Shown here: in pieces, positions 1 through 11,123 of the stretch
How positions within the stretch are numbered: position 1 is the first letter of the stretch
How the letters are laid out: every line of letters begins with the position of its first letter
Assembly (NCBI GenBank): GCA_024867545.1
Contig: JANFNE010000020.1
Span: 744,001 to 808,000 of the forward strand
Direction: 5' to 3'
Source of the DNA: Phytopythium helicoides
Lineage: Eukaryota > Oomycota > Peronosporomycetes > Pythiales > Pythiaceae
DNA: 64,000 bases
Made by a program: the position numbers and the translations under genes
Notes under the pieces: generated by a model
Told to the model about the DNA's origin: nothing
Seen by the model: the letters and a program-made list of their open reading frames with translations, nothing else
The model's database searches: none

Positions 1-3000
1 GCGCAGATGGATGGCTGGCTGCTAGCGTCGAGGCGCACTTCAACGTGCTTGCGTGGCGGTTTGCTTGGAGGTGGAGAGCCAAACGAGGCTACTGTACATG
101 CGCACTACTCGGGAGGGCAGAGCTGCGGGTCTGCTGGGCACCGAAAGCTGCGCGGGAGCTTGAATCAGGTTTCAGATTGGTAGGACGAGCGTTGGATGCT
201 GCGTGTCTTCAACATCGACGCCGGAAGGTTGTTGCGCACCAAAGCCACGTTCATGATGACATACACCGTGAGCACACAACACGCACTGTTAATAAAATGC
301 AAGGTGGAGTGCCACCACTACCACAACCACCGCCAGCAGCCGCCCTTCGCAAGTCACCCGCCACGACTTGCGCTGTTCCTATGAGCTACCTCCACCTCCT
401 ACATTCTTTTGATTCCATCGGGTCGTTCATATCCCCCGCAGCGACGACAGTGACATTGTAGCAACTGCGGCGATGACTCAGCACATACGTCGTTCTCAGG
501 ACGTTGAAGAGTGGAATCGATCACGAGGGCAGCGCTTACAATAGCAACTCAGTGAAGAGTCAAAGCTTCTCTGCTGTAGCAATCTCACCTTTGCCTTCGT
601 GCACATGATTGTGAGTCTCATCATCATCTGCACACACTCCCTTGCTGCAAATCGATTCCTTCAATATAACCCCACAAAAGGCCACTCACCACAACAATCT
701 CGAAGCGCATAGCGCATTTGGAACTGCAAGTGGCTCTGTATAGCTTGCATCCACGTCGATGCCCCATAACCAACCTCTCGGTGGACAGACGTGCCTCGTC
801 GTTTATATCGCCAGTATTACCGCATTTGGCCGCGCCTTTCTGTACTACGACAGTTCGTGGCGTCCAGCCGCTGCTTCGACTTTGCCACGCAATTGGTGCC
901 CTTCAAGGGCATTCTGGCCATTCTCGCACTGGTCGTCGGGCGCCGAATGGATCGACTGAGCAATCGTTGCGATCTGCATGCGGGCTCGGCCAATACATCC
1001 ATCAAGGGGTAGTCCCCGTCACTGGAACCGCGCTCCGAGATGATCATGCCTATCCACAGAAGGTAGTGAGTGCCTCAACCAACCATTGAGCGATATTTCC
1101 GATTGACCTAGAGCCTGGATGGTTGTGTACTTGGCAATTCGTGTGACGTCCGCTAAGGGCTCACGGAGCTTCCCAACGTATCATGGATTAATGAGGACGT
1201 GGCAGCTTTCTCGGCTCGCAGCGCAGAGCTGGCAACTCATTGCTTTGACTGCGATTGCAACAACAGAAATATACGTTTGCAATCACACCACTTGAAGCGT
1301 GACCGGTGCGCTTCATCAATGGTTGCGCTAACCACAATCCCGCTCACACTCCCAGCTGGCGCCGGCTTCCTTGACCTCGAGAGATCTTGAGATGTAACAG
1401 TGTCCTGTGCACATCGTATGAGTGATCTCGGTGGAGATGCAGATGCATTTCGGAGAGTCTCTTCTCCATTGGAGGTACATATTCATGTACGGTTGCCACA
1501 GCTGCCGCCTATCAATCGGAAGGTGCAGCGAAGCCCTCCGATGAGAAGGGAGGTTGGGATGATCTCGATGTGCCATCACGTCACGTCCTACCCGATCCAA
1601 ATCCATCGACGAGCTGATAATTCTCAGCATTATAGAGCCCGTGAAGTCCATCACTAGACACAGACACGCAAACCGTTGTGCATACCAACCACTAGCAACC
1701 TCTTCACCACCAATAAGCCCAACAATCAAAGCTGAAAAGGTGCTGCCTCGTGCGACTGCATCCCAAAGCGCAAGCAGCATTGGCACTCGGCGTCGAATGC
1801 CGTCGACATACCACCGTCAAGGTGCCACGACCTTCGCACCGTATCGAGTAACGGATTTTCACGTATACATTTCAATTATCCGGACTATACACCGCGATGT
1901 GCGGAGGTTGGGGTGATGGACGCCGGATGGTTTGTCGGAGCTGAAATGTGCGGCGCCGACTGCTTGGTGTCTTCCTCGCTCGCAGGCAGCGCCGACGCCA
2001 CTCGGCCCTGTCCATTCGGCGGGAGTGGCCGGGAATCGCCGACGGCTTCACGCAGCGCGGGGGCTTTTGCCACGAGATCCCATCTCGAATGGCAGCTTTG
2101 AAAGCAGAATGGGCAGGTGGGCGTGACACCGATCCCAGGATTCTCGGCTTCGCCGATCGGACGAGATGCGACTATTTTGGATTGGGGGCTCTACGGTCGA
2201 GGTGTGTGGAGTCGTGCGGTTCAAATTTGTCGCTTTTGACATGGAGACGCGCGTTGACGCGAGCACGGATATCCACTGCATACTGCCAACATAGAGCCTC
2301 AATGATACGTACGGTCGGTGAGAAGTGAAGTGAGGCACGCCCCTCGGTGCTGCCAAATGTCCAGATCGAGTCGATCTGTTGGTCTGGAGCTCTCGATGAG
2401 GCAGCTGCGCCAGATTCTACATGGCGACCTCGATCCTGTCCCTACAGCCGACAGACATACTCTGCACACAACAGCACGCCGCCAGAGTGCCCTTTACGGC
2501 ACCTGGTGACATCCGCCACCTGTGTTGAAGCGATGACCGCATTACATATAGAGTAACGGCCCACTGCCGCGATCTCCGTCCTCGACGGTCACAAGGAGTG
2601 CACCGATGGTGATGGATCGAGTGAGGCAGCTTGGCACCGTTCGAATGGCCACTGCGGCCCTGATCGACGAGCTCCGCTCCGCACTCCTTGGCCGTTCGCG
2701 CCGTCCGGATAATCCGAACTGACTCCAAGCCAGTCGGCGTGGCGTCGTCACTGACAGCGCGCGTACTATACGGCAACACTATACGTGCCCCTCGTGAACG
2801 TCCCGCCTACGCACCGTCTGCCGCTCCTCCAGGCAATGCGTCCATTTGATTGGATAATTTACAATACGAGACAGCTATCATTGGCTAAAAATCCAAAGCC
2901 CTGGTCCGCCGTCGTCCTGTCGACCCGCATCGCCCGCCCTCATGATGTCGCCATTTCCCATTTTCCCGGCGAGGAAAGGACGGACGAGCTCCGTCATTGG
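1..3000. other. Region without a supported gene
   Basis: Only short, mutually overlapping open frames are present on both strands and none has recognisable protein features. The one stretch with a hint of coding is on the minus strand near 1900-2180: about 100 codons stay open after an in-frame stop, with no ATG, and contain CPFCFQSCHSRW, a possible metal-binding cysteine cluster. It may be a decayed gene end. No RNA gene or transposon was recognised. Confidence 0.5.
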
Positions 3001-3022
3001 CAATCGAGGAGCTCCGGCGCTT

Positions 3023-3117
3023 GCTCCAGCTCCAGCACTCCAGCTCCAGTAGCAGCTCCAGCTCCAGCTCCACCACTAGCTCCAGCTCCACCACTAGCTC
3101 CAGCACCAGCACCAGCA
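3023..3117 (+). repeat. AGCTCC-type hexanucleotide repeat
   Basis: Imperfect tandem repeat of AGCTCC / AGCTCCACC units directly in front of an ATG at 3117. In one frame it reads as a run of Ser and Thr, so it could be either the 5' untranslated region of the next gene or a serine-rich N-terminal extension starting at 2997. Confidence 0.8.
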
Positions 3118-4443
3118 TGAGCGCGTACCTGCCGTCGGCGCAGTACCGGCGCCAGCGGCCAGCGGGAGGCTACGTCATCTACGACGGCGACGGCGCCGAG
3201 AGCGACTACGACTACGTGTGCAACGTGTCGGATGACGACGTCATGGAGCGCGACATTGACGCGGAGATCGAGGCGCGCGAGCGCGCGACCCACCGAGAGG
3301 CAGCGCCGTCGGCGGCGCCGACCATGTCGCAGCGCATGCTGTCGTCACTGCAGAAGGCCAAGCTCAAGAACTCGCGCGCGGGGCTTACATCGAGCTACTT
3401 GTCGGCCTCGGCCACGCGCCTCGTGGAGGAGAAGGTCGCCGAGCCAGGTGCGGCGACGCGATGCTTTTGGATTAACTGAGGTGCAATGCTGACGTGGTGG
3501 TTCGGTGACGATGGAAGCAGGGCTGACGCGCGCGCACAGCAATCCCGTGGGCGACGTGTTTGACTCGGCGCTCTCGCGCAAGTCGTCTTCGTGCACGGAC
3601 CGCCTGGAGGCGCGCATCTCCAAGAGCTTCCTGTCGCGGCAGGAGAGCGTCGGCACCGACCCGGACGAGCCACATGACATGTCGGCGTTCTACTCTGGCC
3701 GACGGACTTACCCGGCCGAGTCGATCAAGAAGAGCGACCCGCGGCTCTCTGATGGCGGACGCGAGCCTGTTTCCGCCGAGAGCAAGATGATGGCACTGCT
3801 CGCAAAGGAACGATCGACGCGCGGACTGGACACCTTCCGTGAAGACCCTGTCGCGGAGCGGGACGTGCAGTCGTCCAAGTCGAATGGAAGCAATGCCGGC
3901 GTGTCGTTCCACTTTTACGGTGGATCGAGCGCCAGCCCGCCGCATTCGTCGTCACGCGGACCTGCTCTAGCTCTCACCAACGGCTCAACATTGCCAAATG
4001 AAGATGCTCCTCGCGTCTCCCGCGCAGTCGTCATGCCAGACCGCTCGGCGCCAGTAGCTCCTGTCATTACCCACTCGACGCTTGCGACGCAGCTAGGAGA
4101 GATCGAGTCGCTAGTGGATGGCATCGAGACGTGCATGTCTGTTGCCTCGTTCTCGTCGCTTGCAGCCCGCATTGTTGGCGAGCTTGAGCTCCTCCGAGAC
4201 TCGACGCAGAAGATTCGCTCGACTGGCACAACGATGATCCTGGAAGAGGTGGCGCGCCAGCAGGGCCAGACCGAGGTATGTTGCGATTTGTCCTCTCTGT
4301 GTTTTGTATAGATGGATGACTCACAGCAAGCGCTACCTTTTGTGCAGACTGCGTTTGCGCTCCGACGACTGGTAACGAGGGCAGTTGCCGTCCAGAAGCA
4401 CATTGACGAGCTCACGATCGCCGTTCGGCAATCGGCCGCTTGA
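3117..4443 (+). CDS. Serine-rich protein with helical C-terminus, unknown function
   Basis: Three exons join in frame: 3117-3447, 3521-4275 and 4348-4443, with GT..AG introns of 73 and 72 bases, giving about 393 residues. The protein is acidic near the start (DYDYVCNVSDDD), rich in Ser and Arg in the middle, and has a predicted helical stretch at the end (THSTLATQLGEIESLVDGIE, then LRRLVTRAVAVQKHIDELT) that may form a coiled coil. No catalytic motif or known domain was recognised. An ATG at 2997 is also in frame, but it would make the hexanucleotide repeat coding; I prefer 3117 because the protein becomes normal in composition from there. The first intron starts right after EEKVAEP. Confidence 0.65.
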
Positions 4444-4902
4444 AGTGCCGAAGATGTGACACCTCACAGACTCAAGAGTGTATGTATTGCTCGCCGGAGC
4501 TGGGACCGGTGTTGAAGGTCCTAGCGATGACGGCTGAGCCACCTATCGTAACCTATTTAGTCGTCTTGTCCGAGGCAGCAAGACCACATGCCCTCACGGT
4601 GCTAGTGACTGGGACGTTTCTTTGGATTCAACCGACATTTGCCTCCGAAAACAAAAAAAAAAAAAAAAGAAGAGGGATTTTCAACAATTTGTGGTGTCTT
4701 GTGGACATTGATGAGCTCTCTATCTACCCTGACGATGAAGTCTGTCGCATTCCCTGTATCAACACGAAGTTGAATGTGAGCACCAGTTGGGGACAAAGAA
4801 AACAGTCCTTGGAAGGCTGACCAGAGATGTTGGCGCCAGATTTCGAGTCCTGTGCATTTGCTGACGTTGCGCGGAGCGAAACCAGTTTCTTCCGGCGTGT
4901 TT
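4444..4902. other. Intergenic region with an A-tract
   Basis: About 460 bases between the stop of the serine-rich gene and the inferred end of the next minus-strand gene. It holds a run of about 16 A residues near 4651. An open frame on the minus strand crosses the tract (poly-Phe) and is judged noncoding. Confidence 0.5.
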
Positions 4903-5687
4903 TCACTGGGGTTTGACACTTGTTGGCGGCTGCTCGAGCTTCGATTGCCTGTTGCCGACAAAATCTGCCAGCTCAAGCTCTTCGCGCTTCCTCTGACGAG
5001 CGAGTCGATCAAGCTGGACAGCACAAGGTACAAGCTGTAAGATGGAAATCGTAGCAAACTGTGAGGGTATTGAAGTCCATCACCTCATCTGCTGCTCGAC
5101 GCCGGGCATCGGCGGCGGCTATGCGCTCAGATGGGCTTCTCACTCTGCAAATTGCGTTGGTACCAAGATCGCACTAATGCAAGTGGATGCACGTACTTGT
5201 ATTTTTGAGTTGAACGCGAAGCAATGGGAGCTAACACAGACTTGTATGCAATCACAAGTCAAGCCAGTTGGCCTTCCCATCAAAGAGGAGTGTCTTACAT
5301 TTCGAGGGACGTGACCAAACGCTGTAGTACAGAAGCATCAGTTTTAGAAAAGCTACAGTAGACCAACGATTGAGCTCTCAGTAGCAGCTTGAACGTACCT
5401 AACAGTGGAGATCCTTTGTCAGCAGGCTCGAGCGGGCTGGTTTGTCCTGTTGCTTGGCTAGTGAAGGGCTCAAACGGACGCAATTTTTTTGCTTTCACGG
5501 GTGAGTGCACTTCAAAGATTGCATCGGACGAAAACGGTGCTTCAAGGGGATGATTGAGAGGAACGGGCAGCGGATTGGTGGGTGGGCCAGCAGATCCTTG
5601 TGGACTGTTGCATTCGTCTTCATCAGATAGATCAAACAGAGGTTCTGCACTTGCAATGACGCTTTTGGGAGCAAATGACGAGCACAT
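4903..5687 (-). CDS. Uncharacterised small protein (tentative gene)
   Basis: The ATG at 5687 opens a frame rich in Pro, Ser and acidic residues (EPLFDLSDEDECNSP) that reaches a good donor (GTACGT) near 5397. Downstream, minus-strand segments look coding: a short exon giving AFGHVPRN, a helical Arg/Ala-rich stretch near 5130-5075 (RIAAADARRRAADE) and a final exon rich in Arg, Lys and Glu (RLARQRKREELELADF) ending in a stop at 4903-4905. Exons three and four join in phase; the join between exons two and three does not, so the model is incomplete. No family recognised. It lies about 200 bases downstream of the HEI10-like gene on the same strand. Confidence 0.35.
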
Positions 5688-5883
5688 TGTGCTTGTTAAT
5701 TAATGACGGAGCTGCTGAAACCGAGTAATGCTGTCCCAACGACAAATATAGGGTGCCAAAAATCGACCGCACGTTGACTTGGTCCGGTGTGAGTTCTCCA
5801 AAACTTGAATCAAAAGTGAGGTCTGCAAATCAAACACCTCAGTATCTGCTCAGGAACATCAGCACGAGTTCAAATGCAGCGAA

Positions 5884-7963
5884 TTACCGCTTTGAGAAAA
5901 ATCCTCGCTGCTGTGAGATGTGCGACGGTGTCTTTGGCCGAACAATGCGCGCTCTGCTGTTGGGTATTTGCTGTACCACTGAATGAGGCACGTCTGACAA
6001 AGAGGCACTCATGCTGAATGAAGGCTTGACCACTATAAAACACTTCATAAAGCCTTACCCGCTTGCGGACGCGAAAAACGGTCAAACATTGCAATATTCG
6101 GACGCTGGATTGGTCCGGATGGAGTGTCAGACCTCGTCAAATTGTGCATGCGCGGCCGACTGATGGGGACTCCCGTGTTCTGTACGAACGATCTCGAAGG
6201 CATGGGGCGAGAAGCTCGAGCGAATTGGTTTGGTGGGGGAGCCAGAACTAAGGCATTTCCGCCCGACGAGATCCCATTCGCAGACGAGATTGAGCCACTA
6301 GGTGAGGGCGGGTGTCGAAGCATTCCAGGTTGAGATTTCAGCGATTTGCACTGCGGTCGTACAGCATTAAGGACGCTCTCAGACCCGACGCTAGTAGCAT
6401 GAAGCGCATAGACTATCAGTGCAAATAGTACCATTTTCTCCCAGTTGCGGCACTTTCGGGACTTCTCCTTGTATGCCTGCCGATACACAAAATTATGTAA
6501 GTTTCTACTGCATCATGTAACGACCTCACACCTACTTCGCGCAGCTCTTCATTTGATGATGAAAGTGCCTGGACTTTCGACTTGGTATCGCGAAGCTCTG
6601 CTTCTAGTTGATCTGCATAGTTCTTTAACTGGATGTACTTTTCGCCGTGTTGAGCTTGAAATGCCTTCTGCTCTTCGACTGCATAAATGTCAGCCAAACT
6701 CTGGCTCGAATTAGGTTTTCTGTACATTGCCTCGTGCACCTTGCTCCTTTCTGAGCTCCTCCTGAGTTTAACCAATATGAGCTCTTGCTATGAGCAGTAA
6801 AGCAATCATTAAGAACTACTAGGCACCTGTCTGTTGACAATTTTGATTCTCAAGTAAGTTATGTCGGTAGATTTTGAGCGCTGAATATATCATCCACTCA
6901 CCGATACGAGTCTTGGGCCAATTGGAACTGTTGCAGCCCAGTTCTTTCAGCAATTCGGCAATCAATGCAAAGAATAGAGGTAGCTCACCATAATGAAGTC
7001 TACGACATTCAGACTCGTCAGTTTTCGCCAAACCTATATATCTAGTGAAGTATGTGTATCAAACCCAAAGCTCGCTGGAAGTGGTCTGAGAGTGATCATC
7101 ATACAACTCAGATGAATAAAATAGACTTAAGCACCGTTGAAAGCGTGCGCCTACCGAAGCAGTTGGTTGGGTTCGCAAGCATCTCTTCCCAAATTGCCTG
7201 ATCATCCGAGGATGCAGAGGATAAACAGGGACCAAACACCCCTCGAAAAAAGATAATAAACTTTGTTACCTCGGCGCGCTAGGAACACTCGATCACCAAA
7301 TGAGTGACGAGTTCATCGATCAATACCACGTCCACACACCAACCTTCGGGTCTGCCAGTCCGTGAATCGTCCTGAATATCATTTCCAAAAATTCACACGT
7401 GATGCACAATGAATTATCCAGTGACTTGAGCGTGCAGCCCGCAAAACGTACGTCTCGCAGATCCCTCCGGGTCTGATACAGGAGCAAAACAAAATCACTC
7501 ATCACATACCGAACGACTTGTAACTTACCACAAATCTCCTCTCTAGCACTTACTCTCTGTTGAGATCTTCAATGGAGGCGTTAGCTTCCAGCCCATCCAC
7601 GAGCAGGATCGCAAAGAGACCCACCAGTGCTGCACGCTGGGCAGATCAGTCGGCCGCCGCCAAAGTGCTTGTAGGCGCATTTTTCCTGCTCGCTCGCTCA
7701 TCCACCGTAAGCCCCGCGTCCACCACCCACCAACCACAACCGCCGCGCACGCAGAAGAGGTGGCTGCAGCTGGTGCGGTAGCAGGTCTCGGCGGCCTGCG
7801 CGTCCGGCAGGATGGGCTCCCAGCACGCGTTGCAGCGCATCTGGGGCCGCACGCCGCCGCCCAGCAGCGCAGCGCCCGCCTCCTCGTCCATCGCGTCCTC
7901 CGGCGCGGCCCCCACGCTCTCCGCGCGCCTGCTGCGGCCGCGCACGCTCGACGTCTCGCTCAT
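5884..7963 (-). CDS. HEI10/CCNB1IP1-like RING E3 ligase (meiotic crossover factor)
   Basis: Reconstructed by eye as about ten short exons. Exon 1 (7963-7751) ends with CNACWEPIL and CSHLFC; a 65-base intron then joins in phase to exon 2 (7685-7625) giving EKCAYKHFGGGRLICPACST. Together they form a complete C3HC4 RING with the compact spacing of HEI10 proteins. Later exons give TIHGLADPK, FQLAQDSYRIKIVNRQ, a coiled coil (HGEKYIQLKNYADQLEAEL) and AYKEKSRKCRNWEKM, then a Ser/Pro/Arg-rich tail ending RGFFSKR at a TAA (5884-5886). HEI10/Zip3-family proteins are SUMO or ubiquitin ligases that mark crossover sites on meiotic chromosomes; RING, coiled coil, basic tail is their layout. The start could also be the in-frame ATG at 8014. 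Some small middle exons are approximate. Confidence 0.75.
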
Positions 7964-8172
7964 GAGCCTGCGCCTTTCTCCTTGACTTGCGAAATGAGTA
8001 CTTTTGCCTGTCAACGAGCCGACACGACAATGATGGTCACTTCAACGTTCACCCTTGTCCACTTTTTACTGTAAAAACACGGACGCGGGCTCGGTCGGAT
8101 GTCCAGTTTGGAGCTACCACAACATGGACACGTTTGAAGTGCGCGGGAACTGGACAAGCTCGGCGAGACAGG
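7964..8172. promoter_or_regulatory. Shared promoter between divergent genes
   Basis: About 209 bases separate the start of the HEI10-like gene (minus) from the start of the coiled-coil gene (plus). Both promoters must lie here unless the upstream ATGs (8014 minus, 7987 frame plus) are used. No individual element can be assigned with confidence. Confidence 0.5.
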
Positions 8173-10077
8173 ATGGCCGAGGTGACGGACGGTGACGCCG
8201 GGTGGCTCGAGGTCGAGCGGCAGCTGGCGGCGCTGGAGCTTCCGCCCGTGCCGCCCACGTCGGACCCGCAGCGGCTGCTGGGCTACGTGCTGGGCGTGCT
8301 GCCGCGCTTCTGCGAGATGGAGATGATGTCGACGCACCTGCGGCTGTACGCGGCGTCGCTGGAGCAGGACCTGGAGCAGGCGCGCAGCCACGCCAAGACG
8401 CTGGCGCGGGAGCTGGACGGCGAGCGAGAGAAGCGGCAGTTCCTGGAGCGGTACGCGGCGCAGGTGGTCAAGGAGCGCAACGAGCTGCTGCACGCCAAGG
8501 CCGGGAAGCGCAAGGGAGCCGCCGCGCACTTTGTCTGGCACGCCTGCTGTAAGAAGAACCAGCACCACACGCTCGACGTCACGCCATCCATGGCGGCGTT
8601 TCGAGGCGAGAAGCTGCAGGAGCGGATCAAGCAGGTGCAGACGCTGGAGGAAGAAGTACACAATCTCGAGATGCTGCGACGCGAACTCGACTTTATGCTC
8701 AAGAAAACGCAGCGCGAGCACGACAGCAAGCTAGCGGCCAGCTCCAAGCAGATTCAGCACCTCGAGAAGCAGGTGCTGCAAAGATCGATGCTCAACTCGA
8801 GCCTCGAGCGCAAGCTCTACGACGTCGAGTCGGCGCTGGCTCGATTCGACAGTGCCAAGTCTGACGAGCTTGGAGCCTTCGAAAACCAACTGAAAGACGC
8901 ACGAGACCGACTTGAGAAGCTCCAGAGGGACAACAAGCAGCTAAGTGGTCAAGTCGCGAGGCTGACGGCAGATCATGATCGAGTGGCAAGAGATCTTGTA
9001 GAGACAACACAGACGAAGGAGGAGTATGCATCGCGGATCGACGGGCTTAACGTGAAGTGCTCTGCTTTAGAGTCAACTGTTGAGGCGTTGCAGTCCGAGA
9101 TTCAAATCCTGCAAACCAACGACTTGGACGATGTTCGTGACCAGTATCTGGCAAGGATTAAAAAGCTTCAAGACGATGCCGTTGCATTGGAACGCAATAT
9201 GTCAGTTGAGATCGATCGACTTCGGCACGAGGTGGAGAGAAAGAACGACGAACTCGCAGTGCTACGAACTGGTACAGCAGACAAAGTGCAGGTGCTTACG
9301 GAAGGCGAAGGGCCCGCACTCAACGACATTTCGCTTCCTGCTGTATCTTCATGGAGCCACGATAGATCAAGAAGTATTTATTCCAAGAGTGAGGCGATGG
9401 GATCGTCGCTATCGCGGAGCCAGCTGTCAAGTTCGGTGGTCTCATCACCTGCAACAAAGCAAGTGATGAATGCATCTCGTAGTGTTGTCTACGACCAAAA
9501 TCTTGACGATGTTGACCAAGAGGAGCATGCTGGCGACTATGCTCTGAGAAGTCCTAGTGACGGTAGCCCCTCGAAGGGTACAACGCCATTCAACTGGGAG
9601 TCATTTATCAAGAGCGAGTCAGAGATGTCATTCCCAGACGCAAAAAGGACCAGGCGAATGTCGTCAGGGAGCAGCGACTTCTCTGCTGGGGTCTTAAGCC
9701 CTTCCAATAATCTTCACAGCAGTCACTTGAGCGACCATTTGTCCGGTGTGCAAGCTTCGCCTTTAAGGAGCGAGGATGGAAGTGCAAGTGACGACATGGA
9801 TGGATACCGCTCGTTTGCAGATCGCTCCTTGCTCGAGCTAGAAAAGGATGCCTCACGCGAGCTCGACTACGCGTTCGAGGAGGAAGAAGAAAAGGAAGAG
9901 CACCACGATATTGACGATTCCAACGATCTTGTTCAAGATTTACACCTGCTGCTGAATGGGTTCGAGCAGCGACGCAAACAGGAAGAAGAGAAGGCAGCGC
10001 GGGCTGAGCAGGCGCTGCTCGAGTTCGAGCAGATGGAGAGTGACATGCAAGGGTTACGGGTCTCTCCTGGCTCTTGA
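8173..10077 (+). CDS. Long coiled-coil protein
   Basis: A single open frame of 634 residues from the ATG at 8173; the frame is open further upstream, but that part (to 7987) has no coding character. Residues about 15-50 form a small helical domain (LLGYVLGVLPRFCEMEM). From about 55 to 420 the sequence is almost continuous heptad coiled coil (EVHNLEMLRRELDFMLKKTQ; ENQLKDARDRLEKLQRDNKQ). Residues 430-560 are Ser-rich and probably unstructured, with many S/T-P sites. The end has acidic runs (FEEEEEKEEHHDIDD) and a final helix. The layout suggests a structural or scaffold protein, for example of the centrosome, cilium or cytoskeleton, but no named family was recognised. A stretch around residue 115-145 (HFVWHACCKKNQHH) looks less helical and could hide a retained intron. 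Its stop lies 15 bases from the stop of the convergent PITH gene. Confidence 0.8.
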   Translation: MAEVTDGDAGWLEVERQLAALELPPVPPTSDPQRLLGYVLGVLPRFCEMEMMSTHLRLYAASLEQDLEQARSHAKTLARELDGEREKRQFLERYAAQVVKERNELLHAKAGKRKGAAAHFVWHACCKKNQHHTLDVTPSMAAFRGEKLQERIKQVQTLEEEVHNLEMLRRELDFMLKKTQREHDSKLAASSKQIQHLEKQVLQRSMLNSSLERKLYDVESALARFDSAKSDELGAFENQLKDARDRLEKLQRDNKQLSGQVARLTADHDRVARDLVETTQTKEEYASRIDGLNVKCSALESTVEALQSEIQILQTNDLDDVRDQYLARIKKLQDDAVALERNMSVEIDRLRHEVERKNDELAVLRTGTADKVQVLTEGEGPALNDISLPAVSSWSHDRSRSIYSKSEAMGSSLSRSQLSSSVVSSPATKQVMNASRSVVYDQNLDDVDQEEHAGDYALRSPSDGSPSKGTTPFNWESFIKSESEMSFPDAKRTRRMSSGSSDFSAGVLSPSNNLHSSHLSDHLSGVQASPLRSEDGSASDDMDGYRSFADRSLLELEKDASRELDYAFEEEEEKEEHHDIDDSNDLVQDLHLLLNGFEQRRKQEEEKAARAEQALLEFEQMESDMQGLRVSPGS

Positions 10078-10092
10078 AACGCACTTGGCGTT

Positions 10093-11020
10093 TTACACGA
10101 TCGACGAAGAGCCTAGCAGGTCCTTGACCTTGTGGTCGGACGGCTGAGGTGCTGCCTCATAGACGCACTCCACGACGCCATGCCGCCACTGCCGCAGGAA
10201 AAGTAGCGATAAGTTATGTGACGAGTTAAGTGTGGGTGAAAAGTGGAGTGATACCTTCTTGCTTTCCCCTTTGAGGCCGACATAGTAGAGCAGCGACTCG
10301 TCTCCGCCAAAGCTGTCTTCGATGAAGAGCGTGAGGCTGCTAACCCCCTGAAACTTGCGAATTCTGCCGTGAACGCGTTGTCAGCAACGACTTTTCTCAG
10401 CCACCACAACGGCAAAGCCATCTCGTACTGCAGCGGGTAGTCGACGTCGGCTGTAAAGTCCTCAATGAGCTCCAGCTTCTGCTGCGGGGGCAGCTCGTTG
10501 GCGTTTGAGAAGTCAATGTCGTCGCGGTTGGTAAACCTGCCGCAATCTCACCAGTCAACCATCGCGCACTCCTAGACTACAGCAGCATTCAACGCACAGC
10601 TTGACGATCTTCGGGTGGCGCCCGTCCTCTCCTCCGGAGATGCAGATCGACTTGATGCTCACCGCCTCCGTGAACCTGGTCACCAACAACACTGCGTGAG
10701 TACATCGGCCCCATCAGTCAGCGCCAACGCCACCAGCCACCGCACGGGATGAAGAGGATCATCTCGGGGTCGTCCTCGTTGCTGGCAAGCGACTTATCGT
10801 GGTCGCGGCGGTCGTGGAAGGGCTTGAACGGGTGCGCCACGTGCGCTGGCTCGGCCGCGTTCAGCACGCGCAGCTTGCTCGTGTCCACGTACGGGAACAG
10901 CGAGTCCCCGCTCGCGTCCTCCACGTCGTGGTCGTGCTCATGCTCATGGGCATGCTCATGGCTGTGGTCGTGGCCGTGACCGCCCAGCGCGGCGTGCTCG
11001 TCCTGGCAGCTGTGCGACAT
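10093..11020 (-). CDS. PITH-domain protein (PITHD1-like)
   Basis: Several exons on the minus strand. The N-terminus has a His-rich stretch (GHGHDHSHEHAHEHEHDHD) followed by LFPYVDTSKLRVLNAAEP, FKPFHDRRD and DDPEMILFIP. Later exons give FTEAVSIKSICISGGEDG, FTNRDDIDFSNANELPPQQ, KFQGVSSLTLFIEDSFG and YYVGLKGE, ending in DLLGSSSIV at a TAA (10093-10095). These are the conserved blocks of the PITH domain, a beta-sandwich found at the C-terminus of thioredoxin-like TXNL1, where it binds the proteasome, and alone in PITHD1. No thioredoxin domain is present here, so the stand-alone PITHD1 type fits. Start chosen at MSHSCQDEH (11020). Intron borders inside the domain were not all fixed. Confidence 0.88.
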
Positions 11021-11123
11021 CGCCTTCTCCGCGCGAATTGCCCTGTGTGACTTGGGCGAAAAGCGAGCGTCGACGCCTGCGACAAGCGCGATCTTCCGCT
11101 GTTGCATACTCAGCGCAAGTCGA
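11021..11123. promoter_or_regulatory. Shared promoter between PITH and RCC1 genes
   Basis: Only about 103 bases lie between the two divergent start codons, so transcription start sites for both genes must be inside or very near this stretch. No specific element assigned. Confidence 0.5.

Noticed and set aside
45..461. Open frame of 138 codons near the window start
   Set aside because: Arg/Cys/His-rich random-like composition, overlapped by other frames, no motif and no splice partner.
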